Source: Galeopsis tetrahit
Taxonomy: Eukaryota > Streptophyta > Magnoliopsida > Lamiales > Lamiaceae
Reading direction: 5' to 3'
NCBI GenBank assembly: GCA_963675135.1
Contig: OY776119.1
Coordinates: 12,191,156-12,255,155, forward strand
DNA length: 64,000 nucleotides
The position numbers and the translations under genes are program-made. Of this stretch, positions 21,512-32,663 are shown in pieces. How positions within the stretch are numbered: position 1 is the first letter of the stretch; every line of letters begins with the position of its first letter. Under the pieces are notes generated by a model. That model saw nothing but the letters and a program-made list of their open reading frames with translations, was not told the origin of the DNA and did no database searches.

Positions 21512-22885
21512 TAAGATTTTGAACTATATATGAGTTTTTTTTTTTCTAAAGGGATACGTTGTCGATAAGTCACCAATTTGAGTGTGGACTATACTTTACT
21601 TTCACCACATTAACCAAGAAGAGGGATAATTTCTTTCTTAATCTACCTTCACTCCAGGGGTTAGTTTTAACAAAATATTTTTCGACTAGACTACGAACGA
21701 AATTTTGTGGTGGTAGATGATACTGTAAAATTTTAGAGGTTGACGCTTCACACCTTGTTACCTGACTTCTTAGATAAAATGCCTAGGTACAAACTATCTC
21801 AAATCGCTCTCTGAGACGGTTATAAACCATCTTGTAGTGCTCATTCATGTTGAACGATTCAGTTTTAAAAAAAACTGGGTCGACAAAAATTTTGGATTGT
21901 GCTCGCTTGAGAAGTGTCAACGACTTGTATAGGTTCGAGGTACTTGGCTGGAAAGTTTGATCTCTTATTCTGATTATGTGAAGTATCAATTTATGAAGAA
22001 TGATGATTCCAAGACAACATTGCAGTCATCATTCAGAAAACATGGAGTGATGATAAGTTTAGTAAAAAACGTACTCTCTTTATACAATGTTGCTTTTCAG
22101 GACATTTTGAGACTATCTAGGAATTTGGCAACACATTTAATGTAATAGATATCATTTGACTGCATGTTAAATCAGATGTCAAGGATATCGTATAATGACT
22201 TTATTTAACAAAGAGCTGATGGATTTTCAAAACAATTTATTCAGTGGAGATTTGTTGTACTACTTCATATACACCTCTTATGGTAGGGTTTTAAGAAGTA
22301 AAAAATGGTGTGATGATCAAGAAGAAGGATGCTGATTTCTGGGAGGAGCTCTTGAAGTTTTGGGTGCTGTATGATGAATATTATTGTTTAAGTTTGCAGC
22401 TTTATTGTTGGAGTTAAGTCTGATGAATATTATTTTCTTTAGTAGTGTTTTTTTACAAAGATCAATAAACACATTCAATAATTGCAATTTGTTGTAAGAC
22501 TGTTATTTCTTCAATGTGGTTATTACAATTTGCATTGACTTTTATTACAAGTATACAGTTATAAATATTTAGTTTCCCCAGTTATAAATCTAGAGAATTG
22601 CATACTTATCTCTTGTTTTAAACTTCATTAAGATCAGCAACCTATTGTGACTTCATAAGAAATAAAATGACAGCTTTAAAATATTCAAAGTTGTTGGAAT
22701 ATCCATATGGGAAGCATAAAATACTTGGATTGTTATGGATTAGATAATGCTTTGGTGAGTTATGTCTCATTTTCTAATCCCAACTTTTTTCAAGTTTAAG
22801 TGTATTTGAGATATATTCTATACATAACTAACAAGGAGTATTCTGTTAACTGGTACGTGTTGGAGATTCAACCTTTTTAAGGTGG

Positions 22886-23075
22886 ACCAGCTGCTGCAAA
22901 AGTTGTTCGAAAGGTGTGTAATTTTTTCAGATGGATTTTAAGGTGCCTTGCTCATTGTACTGGATTTCAGGCATACCCACACAGCACGTTACTTAATATT
23001 TGCTTGCCAAAGACTGCATTCAAAGACAACTCTCATGCTGGTGCATTTGTTGCTCAGGTATTGCAGATGGGATTT
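22886..23075 (+). pseudogene. Possible exon remnants, unidentified
   Basis: A GGPAAAKVVRK-like block is followed by GTGTGT. Then, after an acceptor TGGATTTCAG|G, a block reads AYPHSTLLNICLPK and continues to a GCTCAG|GTATTG donor. Splicing would join them in frame. The family was not recognised. This may be relic gene sequence on the right of the foldback. Confidence 0.3.
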
Positions 23076-23673
23076 TAATCAAGTCATATTTGATTCGCTA
23101 GCATGCTAAGCAGAAGCAATAATTTCATGCTCTCTGCCCGTTTATAACATTTCCTGGTGATGCCCTTCAAATGCCTCAATTTCATTAGCAATTTGTCAGT
23201 GTTTCTGCATATGCTGAACAACATTAATTTCAATCTTTTCTGTACTTAAGTATTGTGATAGTTTTATAATGATACACCCTGATTACATACAAAAGGAGGA
23301 ATACGCGTAGAGTAGTAAATAATCATTAAGATGGGCTTAAGTGTAAGCCCAATTCATGGGCCACAACATGTATAAATGGGTTGGGGTATATACCCCTCTA
23401 GCTTGGTTTAATACACTCCCCCTCCCATTAATTAATTCAATATATATATGAAATACCATATTTGTCCCTTTAGTAAATGTTATAGATACATACAACCCCT
23501 ATAATCCTAATTTCCTCTTCTTCCCCAACTTCTTTTCTTTCCCGCCTCTCTTTTCCCCTCCCCGTTTTTTCTTTTCTGCACCCCCTCTCGCCGTCGCTCT
23601 GCCCCCTCCCTCCCTCTCTCCCCCTCCACCCCCTCGCCGTCGCACTTCCCCCTCACTCCTCCCTTGCCGTGGC

Positions 23674-24302
23674 CAAGGATTAAAATATCGATATCGGTGG
23701 AAATATCGGTACCTTAAATTTACGGATATATCGATGGAAATATCGACATCGAATATCGATATCGGTAAAATATAGAAAATTAATGGAAATCTTATTAAAA
23801 TGATGAAAATTTAAGATGAAATTTTAGAAAATATTATAACTAACATTAATACATAAATTTAGCCTAAAATCACTACAAAATGATTTTTTTATGACAAACA
23901 TATTAGTAAAAAAATACAAAATCAGTCTAAAGTAATACAATATCTATTCATAATTATTTCACACTAGACAATTATTACCAAAATGATAGACAAGACACAA
24001 GATACTTGCTTGTTCTGAAAAAAAGGAACATAACAATTAAAACTCTGAAAAAATGGAACAAAACAATTCAAATCGATATTACCGATTTTTTTTCGACATT
24101 TTTCGATTTTCGCTGATATTTCGTCGATATCAAGGAAAATTTGTACTAAACATAACCGATACCGATATCGATACCGATATTTCCCGATATTTTACCGATA
24201 CTTTGGAAGATATTTCGTTCCGGTGCATATCGATATCGAAGAGTCCAAAAATCCGAAATATCGGTGATATTTCGGCGAAATTTCCTGATTTTTTCATCCT
24301 TG
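23674..24302. mobile_element. hAT-type MITE nested in the Mutator-like element
   Basis: Flanked by GCCGTGGC (23666-23673) and GCCGTAGC (24303-24310), an 8-bp duplication with one mismatch. Ends CAAGGATTA and (reverse complement) CAAGGATGA. The interior is saturated with TATCGATATCGG-type motifs on both strands, giving extended self-complementarity. Short open frames inside are by-products of this. Confidence 0.75.
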
Positions 24303-24490
24303 GCCGTAGCACTCCCCCTCCACCCCCTGCCTCTGCGCCGCCCATCTTCTTCCTCATTTTTTTTATTCTTCTCTTTCGCTCCCCTCGATGCCGCCACTTC
24401 GGCTCTCTCACGACCGTCGTGGCCCACTCCCAGCGCTCGCCGTCGCTTCGGCTCGCCCTCGACCGTCGCGGCCCACCCCAGTTTTTTTTT

Positions 24491-24574
24491 TCGACCATTA
24501 TTGATTGCCCAAAAACACTCTCGTCGACAATAGGGTGTCGACGAAAGTATTTTTGGGCGATCAATAATGGTCGA
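24491..24574. repeat. Hairpin with 39-bp arms
   Basis: TCGACCATTATTGATTGCCC pairs with GGGCGATCAATAATGGTCGA and the arms continue to the GTCGACA centre. Only a few mismatches occur and the loop is about 6 bases. Confidence 0.9.
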
Positions 24575-24607
24575 AATTTTCAATTTTTTTTTAAAATTTT
24601 CTTTCGA

Positions 24608-24706
24608 AATTTGGTCGACAAACTAGTGTCGATTGGAGTATTTTTGGTCGACAAACCAGTGTCGATCGGAGTATTTGTAGTCGACATACCAATGTCGACC
24701 GGAGTG
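24608..24706 (+). repeat. Short tandem repeat, three copies of about 36 bp
   Basis: GTCGACA(A/T)AC(T/C)A(G/A)TGTCGA, followed by (T/C)(T/C)GGAGTATTT or similar, recurs three times near 24613, 24649 and 24681. Confidence 0.75.
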
Positions 24707-25090
24707 TGATTTTTTTAAAAAAAAATTATATGGTGGCGGCAGCAGCGACGACGGTTGTCTAATTCTAGGGTTAAGGTTAGGGTTAGGGTTGTGTTTTAAA
24801 TTGTAGGGGGTGTATGTATCTAACATGATTTAGTAAAAGGGCAAAATTGATATTTCATATATATATTGAATTGAAAAAAATGAAGGAGAAGTGTATTAAA
24901 CAAAGCTGGAGGGGTATATACCCCAACCCTGTATAAATAGTCCCCTCATCTTGTACTTCTTTTATGCATTAATTGAAATCATACCTGTCAAAATGTTTGG
25001 CCAAGAGTAGCTCTTGGATTTTATCGTTCTCTCATTCGTTCTTCGTTTCACATTTATTCTCCAACAAATTGGTCCTACCTGCCAGTGTCA

Positions 25091-25395
25091 TGACGCTTAG
25101 TGAAGGCCTTATCAATGTATTAAAAACCTCCGTGGGTACGTTGGAGGAGAAGATGGATTCGGCCCTTGCTGCCATAACCGCCTTAACTACCACCGTGGAG
25201 TCCTTAGCCGCAGCGGTTAAAGGCCTTGATCGTGGGAAAGAACCAGCGCACGCCGAATCTTCAGTCGCAGCACCTCAGACCGACATCACTTCTGGCCGGC
25301 CAGCCGATGTCAACCCCGGCCGTCAGTTCTCGAGTACAATTCGCCCCAAGATGGTCAAATTGAAATTACCCACCTTTACCTTCACCTTTTGTTAT
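25091..25395 (+). pseudogene. gag N-terminal fragment of an LTR retrotransposon
   Basis: From the ATG at 25091 about 100 residues are open: MTLSEGLINVL, then a helical region (EEKMDSALAAITAL), a linker, and VKLKLPTF. A basic PKMVKLKLPTF-type motif opens the capsid-like domain of many plant Ty3/gypsy gag proteins. It is cut off at once by T-rich sequence, so only the N-terminus survives. Confidence 0.55.
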
Positions 25396-26093
25396 TTTTA
25401 TTTTTGATATTTTTTGTTGATTTTTAAAAGAAAGAAAATTAAAGTTAAAAAGTGGAAGGGAAGATTGAAGGGGAAAAAAAAGAAATGTTAAAATTTATAT
25501 TAGTATTTTTGGTTTTTTTTTGTTGATTTGTGAAAGATAGGAAAATTATAATTATTGTGTGTTGATTTTGTGAATTTTATATTAATTTCTGTATATTTTT
25601 TTAAATTTTATTCGTATTTTTTGTTGATTAAAATTGTTTTGTTAAAAAAAAAATTATTGTAAGAATGAAATGAAAATTATTTGTAAGAAAGAAAATGAAA
25701 ATTGGAATAAGATTGGAAAAATAAAAATAAATTTTTAAAGGTAAAAGTTTAAAATTCAAATAGAAGGGGATAATAGTAATCTCATAGGTCATTTTGCACC
25801 TAAATGAAACTAAAAGAAAGGCAGCACTAAAAGCCGGTAATGCCCCTTCAAGATTTTCCAGACCATGCTCAGAAATTTCAACTCAGTAACAACTCTTTTT
25901 TTTTCAAAAAATGAGACGCTAGTTTGCTCTCAAGACTGAACATCACAGGAACCAAAATTTAGGCCATTATGAAATATCAATCAAAGAACAAAATAAGCAG
26001 AAGGGGATGAGATATTTACAATTTTTGCTACTACATTCATACAACAACACAAGAGAAACATACCATCATACGTACTTGTATCAATTTTTGAAT
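25396..26093. other. AT-rich intergenic DNA and 3' flank of the split-barrel gene
   Basis: Long T-rich then A-rich runs with GTTGATTT(T)TG repeats at 25400-25650. No gene seen. The last ~100 bases probably hold the 3' UTR of the minus-strand gene ending at 26094. Confidence 0.4.
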
Positions 26094-29000
26094 CTAAGAC
26101 TCCGTACTTTGTTGAGCCTCCTTCTTGTGTTGATATTTATTCTGGCCTCTAGGAAACAGCAGGTCATTTAGTTGTCGTTCTGCGCTATACTCTGATGATG
26201 CCTGCACCAAATTTATAACACACAAAACAAATCATTTTCTAAATATGCAAATCGCGGCCATCTTTTTCCAATTCTACGACCGAAAAATGCATAATTTGCT
26301 CCTTCTATTTTGTTTTGGATTTTGCCCTTCAAATTAAGTCAATATAAAGTTGAAACTTCAAGGGACCATAGTTTACATACACATGTAGGACCAAAAACAT
26401 AACATAGGGCAAAAATAGAATACAAAGGGGCGTAAGTTTAAAAAAATGAAAGTACAAGGGGCAACATTGGAGAAAATAAATCGGATGGGCATAAATTTAA
26501 ATAAAACATGCAAGTACCAAAGGTAACATATATGTGTTTTTACTTTCTAAGTTAAATCATCTAGAATGTGAGCAAGCATTTTACTAAAAAAAAGTCTAAA
26601 TTACAGATAAAATTTAAACTTTTTCGCAATCTAATCTAAACTTTTGACTTCTACACTTCTCTTAATTCTAAAAACTATTTTTCGAAAGGACCCCTTTAAG
26701 AATGGTTTTCTCATGAACCACTCGAGATTTTCATTTCATGTTTCAACCATCCGATTTATGATCTGTCATTGGTTATTCAAGCATTTTTCCTGTTAGTCCG
26801 GACCATTTTTCCTGGTTATTCATGCATTTTCATTGATAAATTTACATTTATTTGAGGAAAAAAACCATGGATAGCTGCTTTCTTGTTAAAAATTGTCCAA
26901 CGCAATAGTCACCATAAAAAAAGGTCAAGAAAAGTACAACACTCCAAGCTATTAGTATTTGTACAACTAAATTTGTAGGGATACTCAGACATTTTTCCCC
27001 ACATCATAAAATTTTTATGCCTAGAAAAAGTTAGTCGTATTCCATCTTTCAATAGTTTTTTTTATATCCAAGATGAATATCAGCCAAAGAGGATGTCAAA
27101 TGCACAAGTGACCAGATTCCCAAACACCATTATTTTCAAAGAAAAAATAATGAAAATATACCTTTTTCTTAAATGAGAAACGCAATGTCTGAAGTTGTGT
27201 TCCCGAACAAACTCTGACATCACAACCGAGGCTGTCTACTCCTATAAGAGCACATTCCTGTCATGGTTTTAGTTTTAAAAAAGTTAGCAAAACATTCATA
27301 ATTAAGCACTCTACAACAACACTCTTTAGTTCCCTGACAATAATTGGTAAAGTAGATATTCTTACTAGTCACTACTTCCAGCAAATTATTTAGCCAAGCC
27401 AAAAAAAATGGGGGGGGGGGGGGGGGGGGGGGGTTTAACATCAACATTGAAAATCATAACCAATTCATCTTACAAAATTTGGTAGCACTTCTCGGGCAGG
27501 AAGGGACCATTTATGCACAATGCACCCAGAGACAGCCCTACATTGGGGAAAGGGGAGGTGGGGTGGGGAACTGGGCCCCCCCTCAAATTTTAAATATTTA
27601 TAGGGGTTTTTAGTATTTTACAACTTATTATAAAAAAATATATATTCTTGATCTATTGTTGGAGTTTGAGGTTCATACTATGTCACAAAATTTCATTATA
27701 AATACTCAAATTTTGAGGATTTTAAAGTGAAATCTCTACATTTTAAATAATACTATAGAATCTATGTGTCTATTGATTATTGAATTTATTTTAGTTTATT
27801 TGGTTATCAACTTTAGGTAGTAAAAATTCCTAGTATTTCACTAAAAGGGAAGAATGTAAAAAAATTTTATTTATTTATTATATCAATTATCATATTACTT
27901 GACTTATTATGTGTGTTATTAATTGGTCCCCCTTAACTCAAAATCCTTGGTCCGTCTCTGGTAGAAATGACCTTCTGATTCCTTTTACATTCCCCATTAC
28001 ATGAGTCTGTAACAAACATGGTGGTATGTCTACTTACCTTTTAGTTTATTTTCTAAGTTTACAAGAATGTGAATATTTAATATGGACTCTCAAAAAAATA
28101 ATTAGTATTTCTGTATTAACCCCAGAATGCAGACTTTAAAAAGGACTCTCATAGACATAATAATTAATGCTTCTGTATTTACCTCCACTGGAATACCCTT
28201 GCATCTCCAACATAGGGACTTAATAGCTTGTGTGGTCTTTTCTCCACCAGCTTTGAGACGAGATATGATCTTTGCAGCTGAATGTGCTATTGCATCAGGC
28301 TGAGCTCTCCTAAAATCTTCTATTTCAACATCACTCTGTAGCAATAACACAAGCAAGAAAATGACCCGTCTAAAGTGGTTGAGTTAACAAAGCAAGTTTA
28401 AGCATCAAGAAGAAATGTCCGGTTGGTCCAAATTATATTAATTTCTAAGCTGTAATTCTGATACAGTAGACTCTCAACTTGAATTCCAATCACTTGATTA
28501 ATGCCATAAAAATAATACCCCCTCCTATTTAAATTGTATGACGTATTGACCTTTCGTTTTCTTTGCAAATTATATGACGTTTTGCACTTTTCAATGCAAA
28601 TTAATTACACTTTTTCCTAAATTACCCTTAAACTAATTAATAATAACTTAGATAGTAATAATTTTTAATGTATAGTGTAGAATTCTAGAGCAATTAATTA
28701 GGGGTATAGTAAGAAGTCATTAATTTTCTTAATATGTGTGCATAAGTCTAAAGTGACATATATTTTCAATAGAAGGGAGTATATCAAAATAAAACAGATT
28801 TTTATTTTAGAGTGTTGTAATACAAGATTAAGCATGATGATAAGAATGTAGAGACTGATGTAGGATAATCTGTAAATGACGATGTTACATTTACAAAGAG
28901 TGGTTGTTATCCAATTTAAGTTTGCAGTTCTGACGAAAGACCTTGTATTTTACACAAGCACACAAAGTTCAGATAACTGCAATCTTTTGAGGTAGTTAAG

Positions 29001-31329
29001 GAGTATGTGATGTAAGGCACAAGTTGTTTCACATCATTGTTCTAAACCACCACACCAGATTGCCTCAACCCGTTTGATTACCTTGTGTTCCAACTGCTAT
29101 CGTATCACTTACATCAAAAGCATACTGTTAGAGGCTCATGGTGACTTCAACTTTTTAAATGGGTTGGTAAATTCAAGTAATATATTCCTTTACTTTGCTT
29201 TACTAAGGGAATGCAGACTCTACAAGCTAGTGGAAGACTTGAAAATAAATTCTATAGTGTTCCCAAGTTACACTAAGAATAAATATCTAGTTCAATGACG
29301 AACAAAAAAGAGTCTAAACTCACCAAAAATATAAATTAATAAATAAAAATTAAAGGTGTACCTGATGTCCATGAGCTGAAATTAACTGAATTTTAATCAT
29401 CTCAAGTTTGTAAAATGAAAAGCCGTTTCCCAGGTTTTCATCCTTCTCCAGGTCTTCTGCCCAAGTTGGGTTTTCTTGTGTAACATCTTTTTCATGTTTG
29501 TGGCCATTAATCTGCATAACACCTTCTTGCAATTGTTCTGCGGCAATAGGATTTGTATCCACATCAATAGATTCGGGACCAGATATCTGCTTTTGGATGA
29601 CAGGGTGTTCTTCAATATATGCAGGTCTGATAAGACCATGAATAGAAAGGCCCGCAGAAGGCTGCTCCATACAATCTACAGGGTCGTCGGATACAACCTT
29701 ACAAATAAACAGTTAAAGAAAAAAGAAACAAATATCAGAAGATTTTATACTGAAGCAACATAGCACTTTAAGTCCTTGAGAGTTAGCGGACAAGTTCAAG
29801 CAGCAGAATTCATACTTCAATTCTTTGAATAAATTTTATTATCACTAAGTGTTCATAGAAGGAGTTACCTCAGATAGCTTTCTGGCGAAATGCATGGGAT
29901 GAGAAGATCGCATAGTCTCCAATTTAGCCCAGTCTCCTAGTGATCCATCACTTTCCTCATCTTGGTCATCTTCATCAAGAATAGAAACCCAGTCCTGCAC
30001 ATGAATTATCATAAATTTATACAGGTTTAAAAGAAAAAAAGTTGCATGTCTGACACTTATAGACAAAGGAAGACATCCAGACTTTTTCATCTTCATCATC
30101 ATCTTCTTCGTCTTCATCATTCTCATCATCATCATCGAAATCACTATCTTCATCATCCAACTCATCCATGCCAAAGTCGATTTCGGTATGACCTAGTGCC
30201 TCCATCTCGCTTAACATTTCTGCAGTGTCCAGTCCAATTATGACTTGCTGCAGTGAGTTCAGAGAAAGTAAGCCTTGGAAACAATCATTTAAGCCAGATA
30301 ATTCTTAAATGAAAACACAATGTTTGTAACACGCAAAGACAGAACATCTAAACTGATTAGCTAGACATTATTAGTGCCACGGAATCCCTTAGCTTGCTCC
30401 CTTTCTACTTCTTACATATATAGAGTTCATGTTGTCCAATTCCAAACTTATATTGATAGCATTGCAAACATATGCATGATCGACAATTACATAAATGTTA
30501 TTAGAAAAGCATAAAGGCTAAAGGAGCAGTTATCCTTACCACAACGGTTTCTTCACTAGTAAGCGTTTGCAAGATGTCTTCATCATTCTTCACTTGAAAG
30601 TATATATCTGAACATAAGAAAGAGGAATTTAAGAAAGGTTGATATAGTAAAAAAGAAGAAAAATGCATCTTACTTCCATGTTCATCAGTCACATAAGGTA
30701 AGTCTGGCCAGAAAATATTCTCATGAATTTCTTCACTGATCACACCAGAAAACATCAACGTTGTTTTGCTATTCACCTAAACCAAAACCTTTACACAAAT
30801 TAACAACTCATTGACAAAGTTACAAAAGTAGTTCAGCTAATCCTTGAGTTAGACGACGCATTCAATTTCTCCAAATACTCACACTTGAGTAAAAACACAT
30901 TTTACTTCACAATTATACCTCAATCATCGTACGACAAGTCTCAGCAGGGGTGAGCATAGCATCTCCGCTCTCCAAAAAACCGGACTCGGCAATTTCCTCA
31001 AACGGATGATACCTCTGCGGCTTTGCATTCTGCCTCACCTGGCCCGAATCTGAACCGGAGGTCTCATTTGCAGCCGCTCTAATTCCATTTACACACTTCA
31101 CCCTCCCGGAACAGCTCCTATATTTATTCCTATTAACCAAACAAAAATGGCAAAATTGAAACACGGATTTTCCATTAATAGTCACTTGCTGCAATTCAGA
31201 CGTTCGATTAAAGTAGAAGTGGGGGTACCTGGGAATAACGAAAGCGGCTGAGTTAGCGAGGAGGCGAGCGGAGGAGTGGAAGTTAGCGGCGCAGAATCGA
31301 GCGGCGGCGTGAGGCTCAACCATGAGCAT
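26094..31329 (-). CDS. FMN-binding split-barrel (pyridoxamine 5'-phosphate oxidase-like) plastid protein
   Basis: Ten exons: 31329-31229, 31129-30919, 30776-30674, 30607-30540, 30247-30083, 29994-29869, 29697-29362, 28335-28183, 27257-27162, 26201-26094. They add to 489 codons with agreeing phases (488 aa). The intron 31130-31228 is a multiple of three and open, so its removal is likely but not certain. The donor at 30082 (AAA|GTCTGG) is weak. The N-terminus is Ala/Ser/Arg-rich, a likely chloroplast transit peptide. The split barrel begins TPAETCRT near 93 and runs through NSKTTLMFSG and IYFQVKNDEDIL. An acidic insert (189-216) follows. The C-terminal domain (371-488, DAIAHSAAKIISRL, GCDVRVCSG, ERQLNDLLFP) resembles DUF2470. 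Layout and motifs fit Arabidopsis At3g21140/At1g51560, whose reaction is unknown. Introns contain a Stowaway MITE and a 24-base G run. Confidence 0.85.
27410..27433 (+). repeat. 24-base homopolymer G run in an intron
   Basis: Uninterrupted G24 on the plus strand, C24 in the pre-mRNA of the split-barrel gene (intron 27258-28182). Long G homopolymers are rare in plant genomes and often mis-sized in assemblies. Confidence 0.95.
27531..27961. mobile_element. Possible hAT-type insertion in intron
   Basis: CCAGAGACAGCCC at the left and (reverse complement) CCAGAGACGGACC at the right are inverted ends like the CAGAGRCGGA ends of plant hAT elements. The sequence beside both ends is C/G-rich. No 8-bp duplication was found. 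Confidence 0.45.
28518..28779. mobile_element. Stowaway-like MITE in intron of the split-barrel gene
   Basis: The unit runs CCCCTCCTATTTAAATTG to CAATAGAAGGGAG and is flanked by TA on both sides. Interior AT-rich, about 262 bp. Left and right ends are imperfect inverted repeats. Confidence 0.75.
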
Positions 31330-32128
31330 TTTGTGAGACGGGTGATTTATCGAGTGAATAAATCAAAGCTCAGAGCTCATGAATTTGAGCGTAGAATAAG
31401 AATATAGAATATAGCATCTCCCTCCCTCTCTGGGATTAGAACGTGTGGTTCTGTTTTATCCGTTGCTCCACTTTCGACTGCTATCAGCTTTTTCCCTATT
31501 CAAAATCGCTATATGCAAATTGGAATAATAAAAAATAAAAAGATATTTATTTAGAAAGTTTATAAATGCTCCGACCAAGTAAAATGAAAAATTTATAGAC
31601 AAATTGGGAGAATATAAATATTATATATATATATATAATTGCTTGAAATACTAAAAATTTGAACATTAATGAATACTACTCCCTCCCTCCGTCCCAGCCT
31701 TTCAGAACTGTTTGCATCACTTTATGGGCACACTGACACAGACTAAAAAAAAATATGTAATGAGTAAAGTGTTAAAGGATAATTTTGTAAAATTTTATGA
31801 ATAAGGTAAAGTGAATGATTGGATTGAGGGTTAAATTAATGACATTTTGTTTAAATATGTGAATATTGTGAGGGTGGGTTTATGAAAAAGTTTTTTTTTT
31901 TAATGTATAAACAATTGTAAAATGGACGAATAAGAAAATAATACAAAAAATTGTGGAACAAATGGATTAGATTTTTTTTTGTGAGACAGATGATTTGCCC
32001 TGTACCATAATAAGTGTGCAATAAAAAATTGACAATGGAATACCTTTAAAACTTTGGTATATTATTATCCCAATGGAAAAATAAGAAGTTTTGTCCCATA
32101 TTTCAAAAATAATATTGAAAAAAATATA

Positions 32129-32663
32129 CTCCCTTCGTTCAAGAACTTGAACAATTTGATCGGCAAGAAATTTGGTAGTTAATGATGTAAGATAAATGAG
32201 AAGTATTTTAGATGATTTAGTGACTTGTAAAATAAATTTGATGAGGTGTAAAGTAAATTATAGATAAAAAAAATGAGTGATAATTTTAAAAATAAAATAA
32301 TGTTGAAAGGGTATTAATTTTACATAAAGTCTAGTATGCACTCTGAGTGCATGTTGTTGTGCACCTAATCATGTTGCACTTTTCAGTTTTACTGACTTAC
32401 ACTTTTTGGTAGATGGTGTTGCACTTTTCAATTATTATACTAAAAATATTATTATACAGTTTAATAATTGAAAAGTGCAACACCATTTACTAAAAAGTGT
32501 AAGTCAATAAAATTGAAAAGTGCAACATGGACTAGGATGCACAGTATGCACTCGAATGCATACTAGACGAACCCTTAATTTTATGAGGGTATTTTCATAT
32601 TGAGAGTGTTCTAAATAGAACGTCTTAATAGAAAATTGTTCAAATAATCACGGGATGAGAGAG
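32129..32663. mobile_element. Stowaway-like MITE carrying a nested foldback
   Basis: Starts CTCCCTTCGTTCAAG and ends CGGGATGAGAGAG, TA on both sides. The interior matches 11158-11352 except for an extra 252-bp insertion with its own target duplication. Confidence 0.7.
32323..32574. mobile_element. Foldback MITE with 9-bp duplication TTAATTTTA
   Basis: TTAATTTTA flanks it at 32314-32322 and 32575-32583. From GTCTAGTATGCACTC at 32329 to GAGTGCATACTAGAC-type complement ending 32568 the two halves pair over about 110 bp (GTGCAAC, AAGTGTAAGT and TTGAAAAGTGCAAC blocks on both arms). 9-bp duplication suggests a Mutator-type source. Confidence 0.8.

Larger units (their letters stand above)
19792..22885. 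mobile_element. Giant foldback element, arms about 1.1 kb
   Basis: The left end AAAGGTTGGATCTCCCACAC matches the reverse complement of the right end at about 22850-22885. Further inward ATGTATAGAATATATCTCAA pairs with 22810-22830. ATGAAGTAGTGCAACAAATC (20233) pairs with 22244-22268, and AAATTTCGTTCGTA (20807) pairs with 21690-21705. Pairs at this spacing run from both ends to about 20870 and 21550, with many substitutions and small indels. No transposase frame was found. It may be a long-TIR Mutator-like or foldback element. A target duplication could not be identified. Confidence 0.7.
23378..24929. mobile_element. Mutator-like element, 9-bp target duplication TGTATAAAT, long TIRs
   Basis: TGTATAAAT flanks both ends (23369-23377 and 24930-24938). 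The ends GGGTTGGGGTATATACCCC are identical inverted repeats and similarity continues about 130 bp inward (through AATTCAATATATATATGAAAT). 9-bp duplication plus long TIRs is the Mutator signature. The interior has no transposase. It contains GC-rich gene-like patches (23560-23670, 24305-24480), a nested hAT MITE, a hairpin, a short tandem repeat and a few TTAGGG copies. GC-rich patches suggest captured host sequence (Pack-MULE-like), unproven. Confidence 0.85.
23330..25090 (+). repeat. LTR-like sequence split by a Mutator-like insertion
   Basis: On removing the element at 23378-24929, about 200 bp remain that read like a plant LTR promoter/leader (GGGCCACAACATGTATAAATAG as a TATA region). They end ATTCTCCAACA followed by AATTGGT, the usual LTR end and start of a Met-tRNA primer site. 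A gag-like frame follows. The left LTR boundary was not found. Confidence 0.45.

Noticed and set aside
24053..24709. 218-codon open frame, and overlapping minus frames at 24130-24583
   Set aside because: They cross the boundary between a hAT MITE and GC-rich filler and consist of TCGATAT-type repeats and Ser/Phe-rich runs. Overlapping open frames on both strands indicate composition bias rather than a gene.
24768..24792. TTAGGG repeats resembling telomeric DNA
   Set aside because: Only two or three units, of the TTAGGG rather than the plant TTTAGGG type, and buried in a Mutator-like element. Not an interstitial telomere of note.
30046..30243. His-rich plus-strand open frame
   Set aside because: Shadow of the Asp/Glu-rich exon of the minus-strand split-barrel gene.
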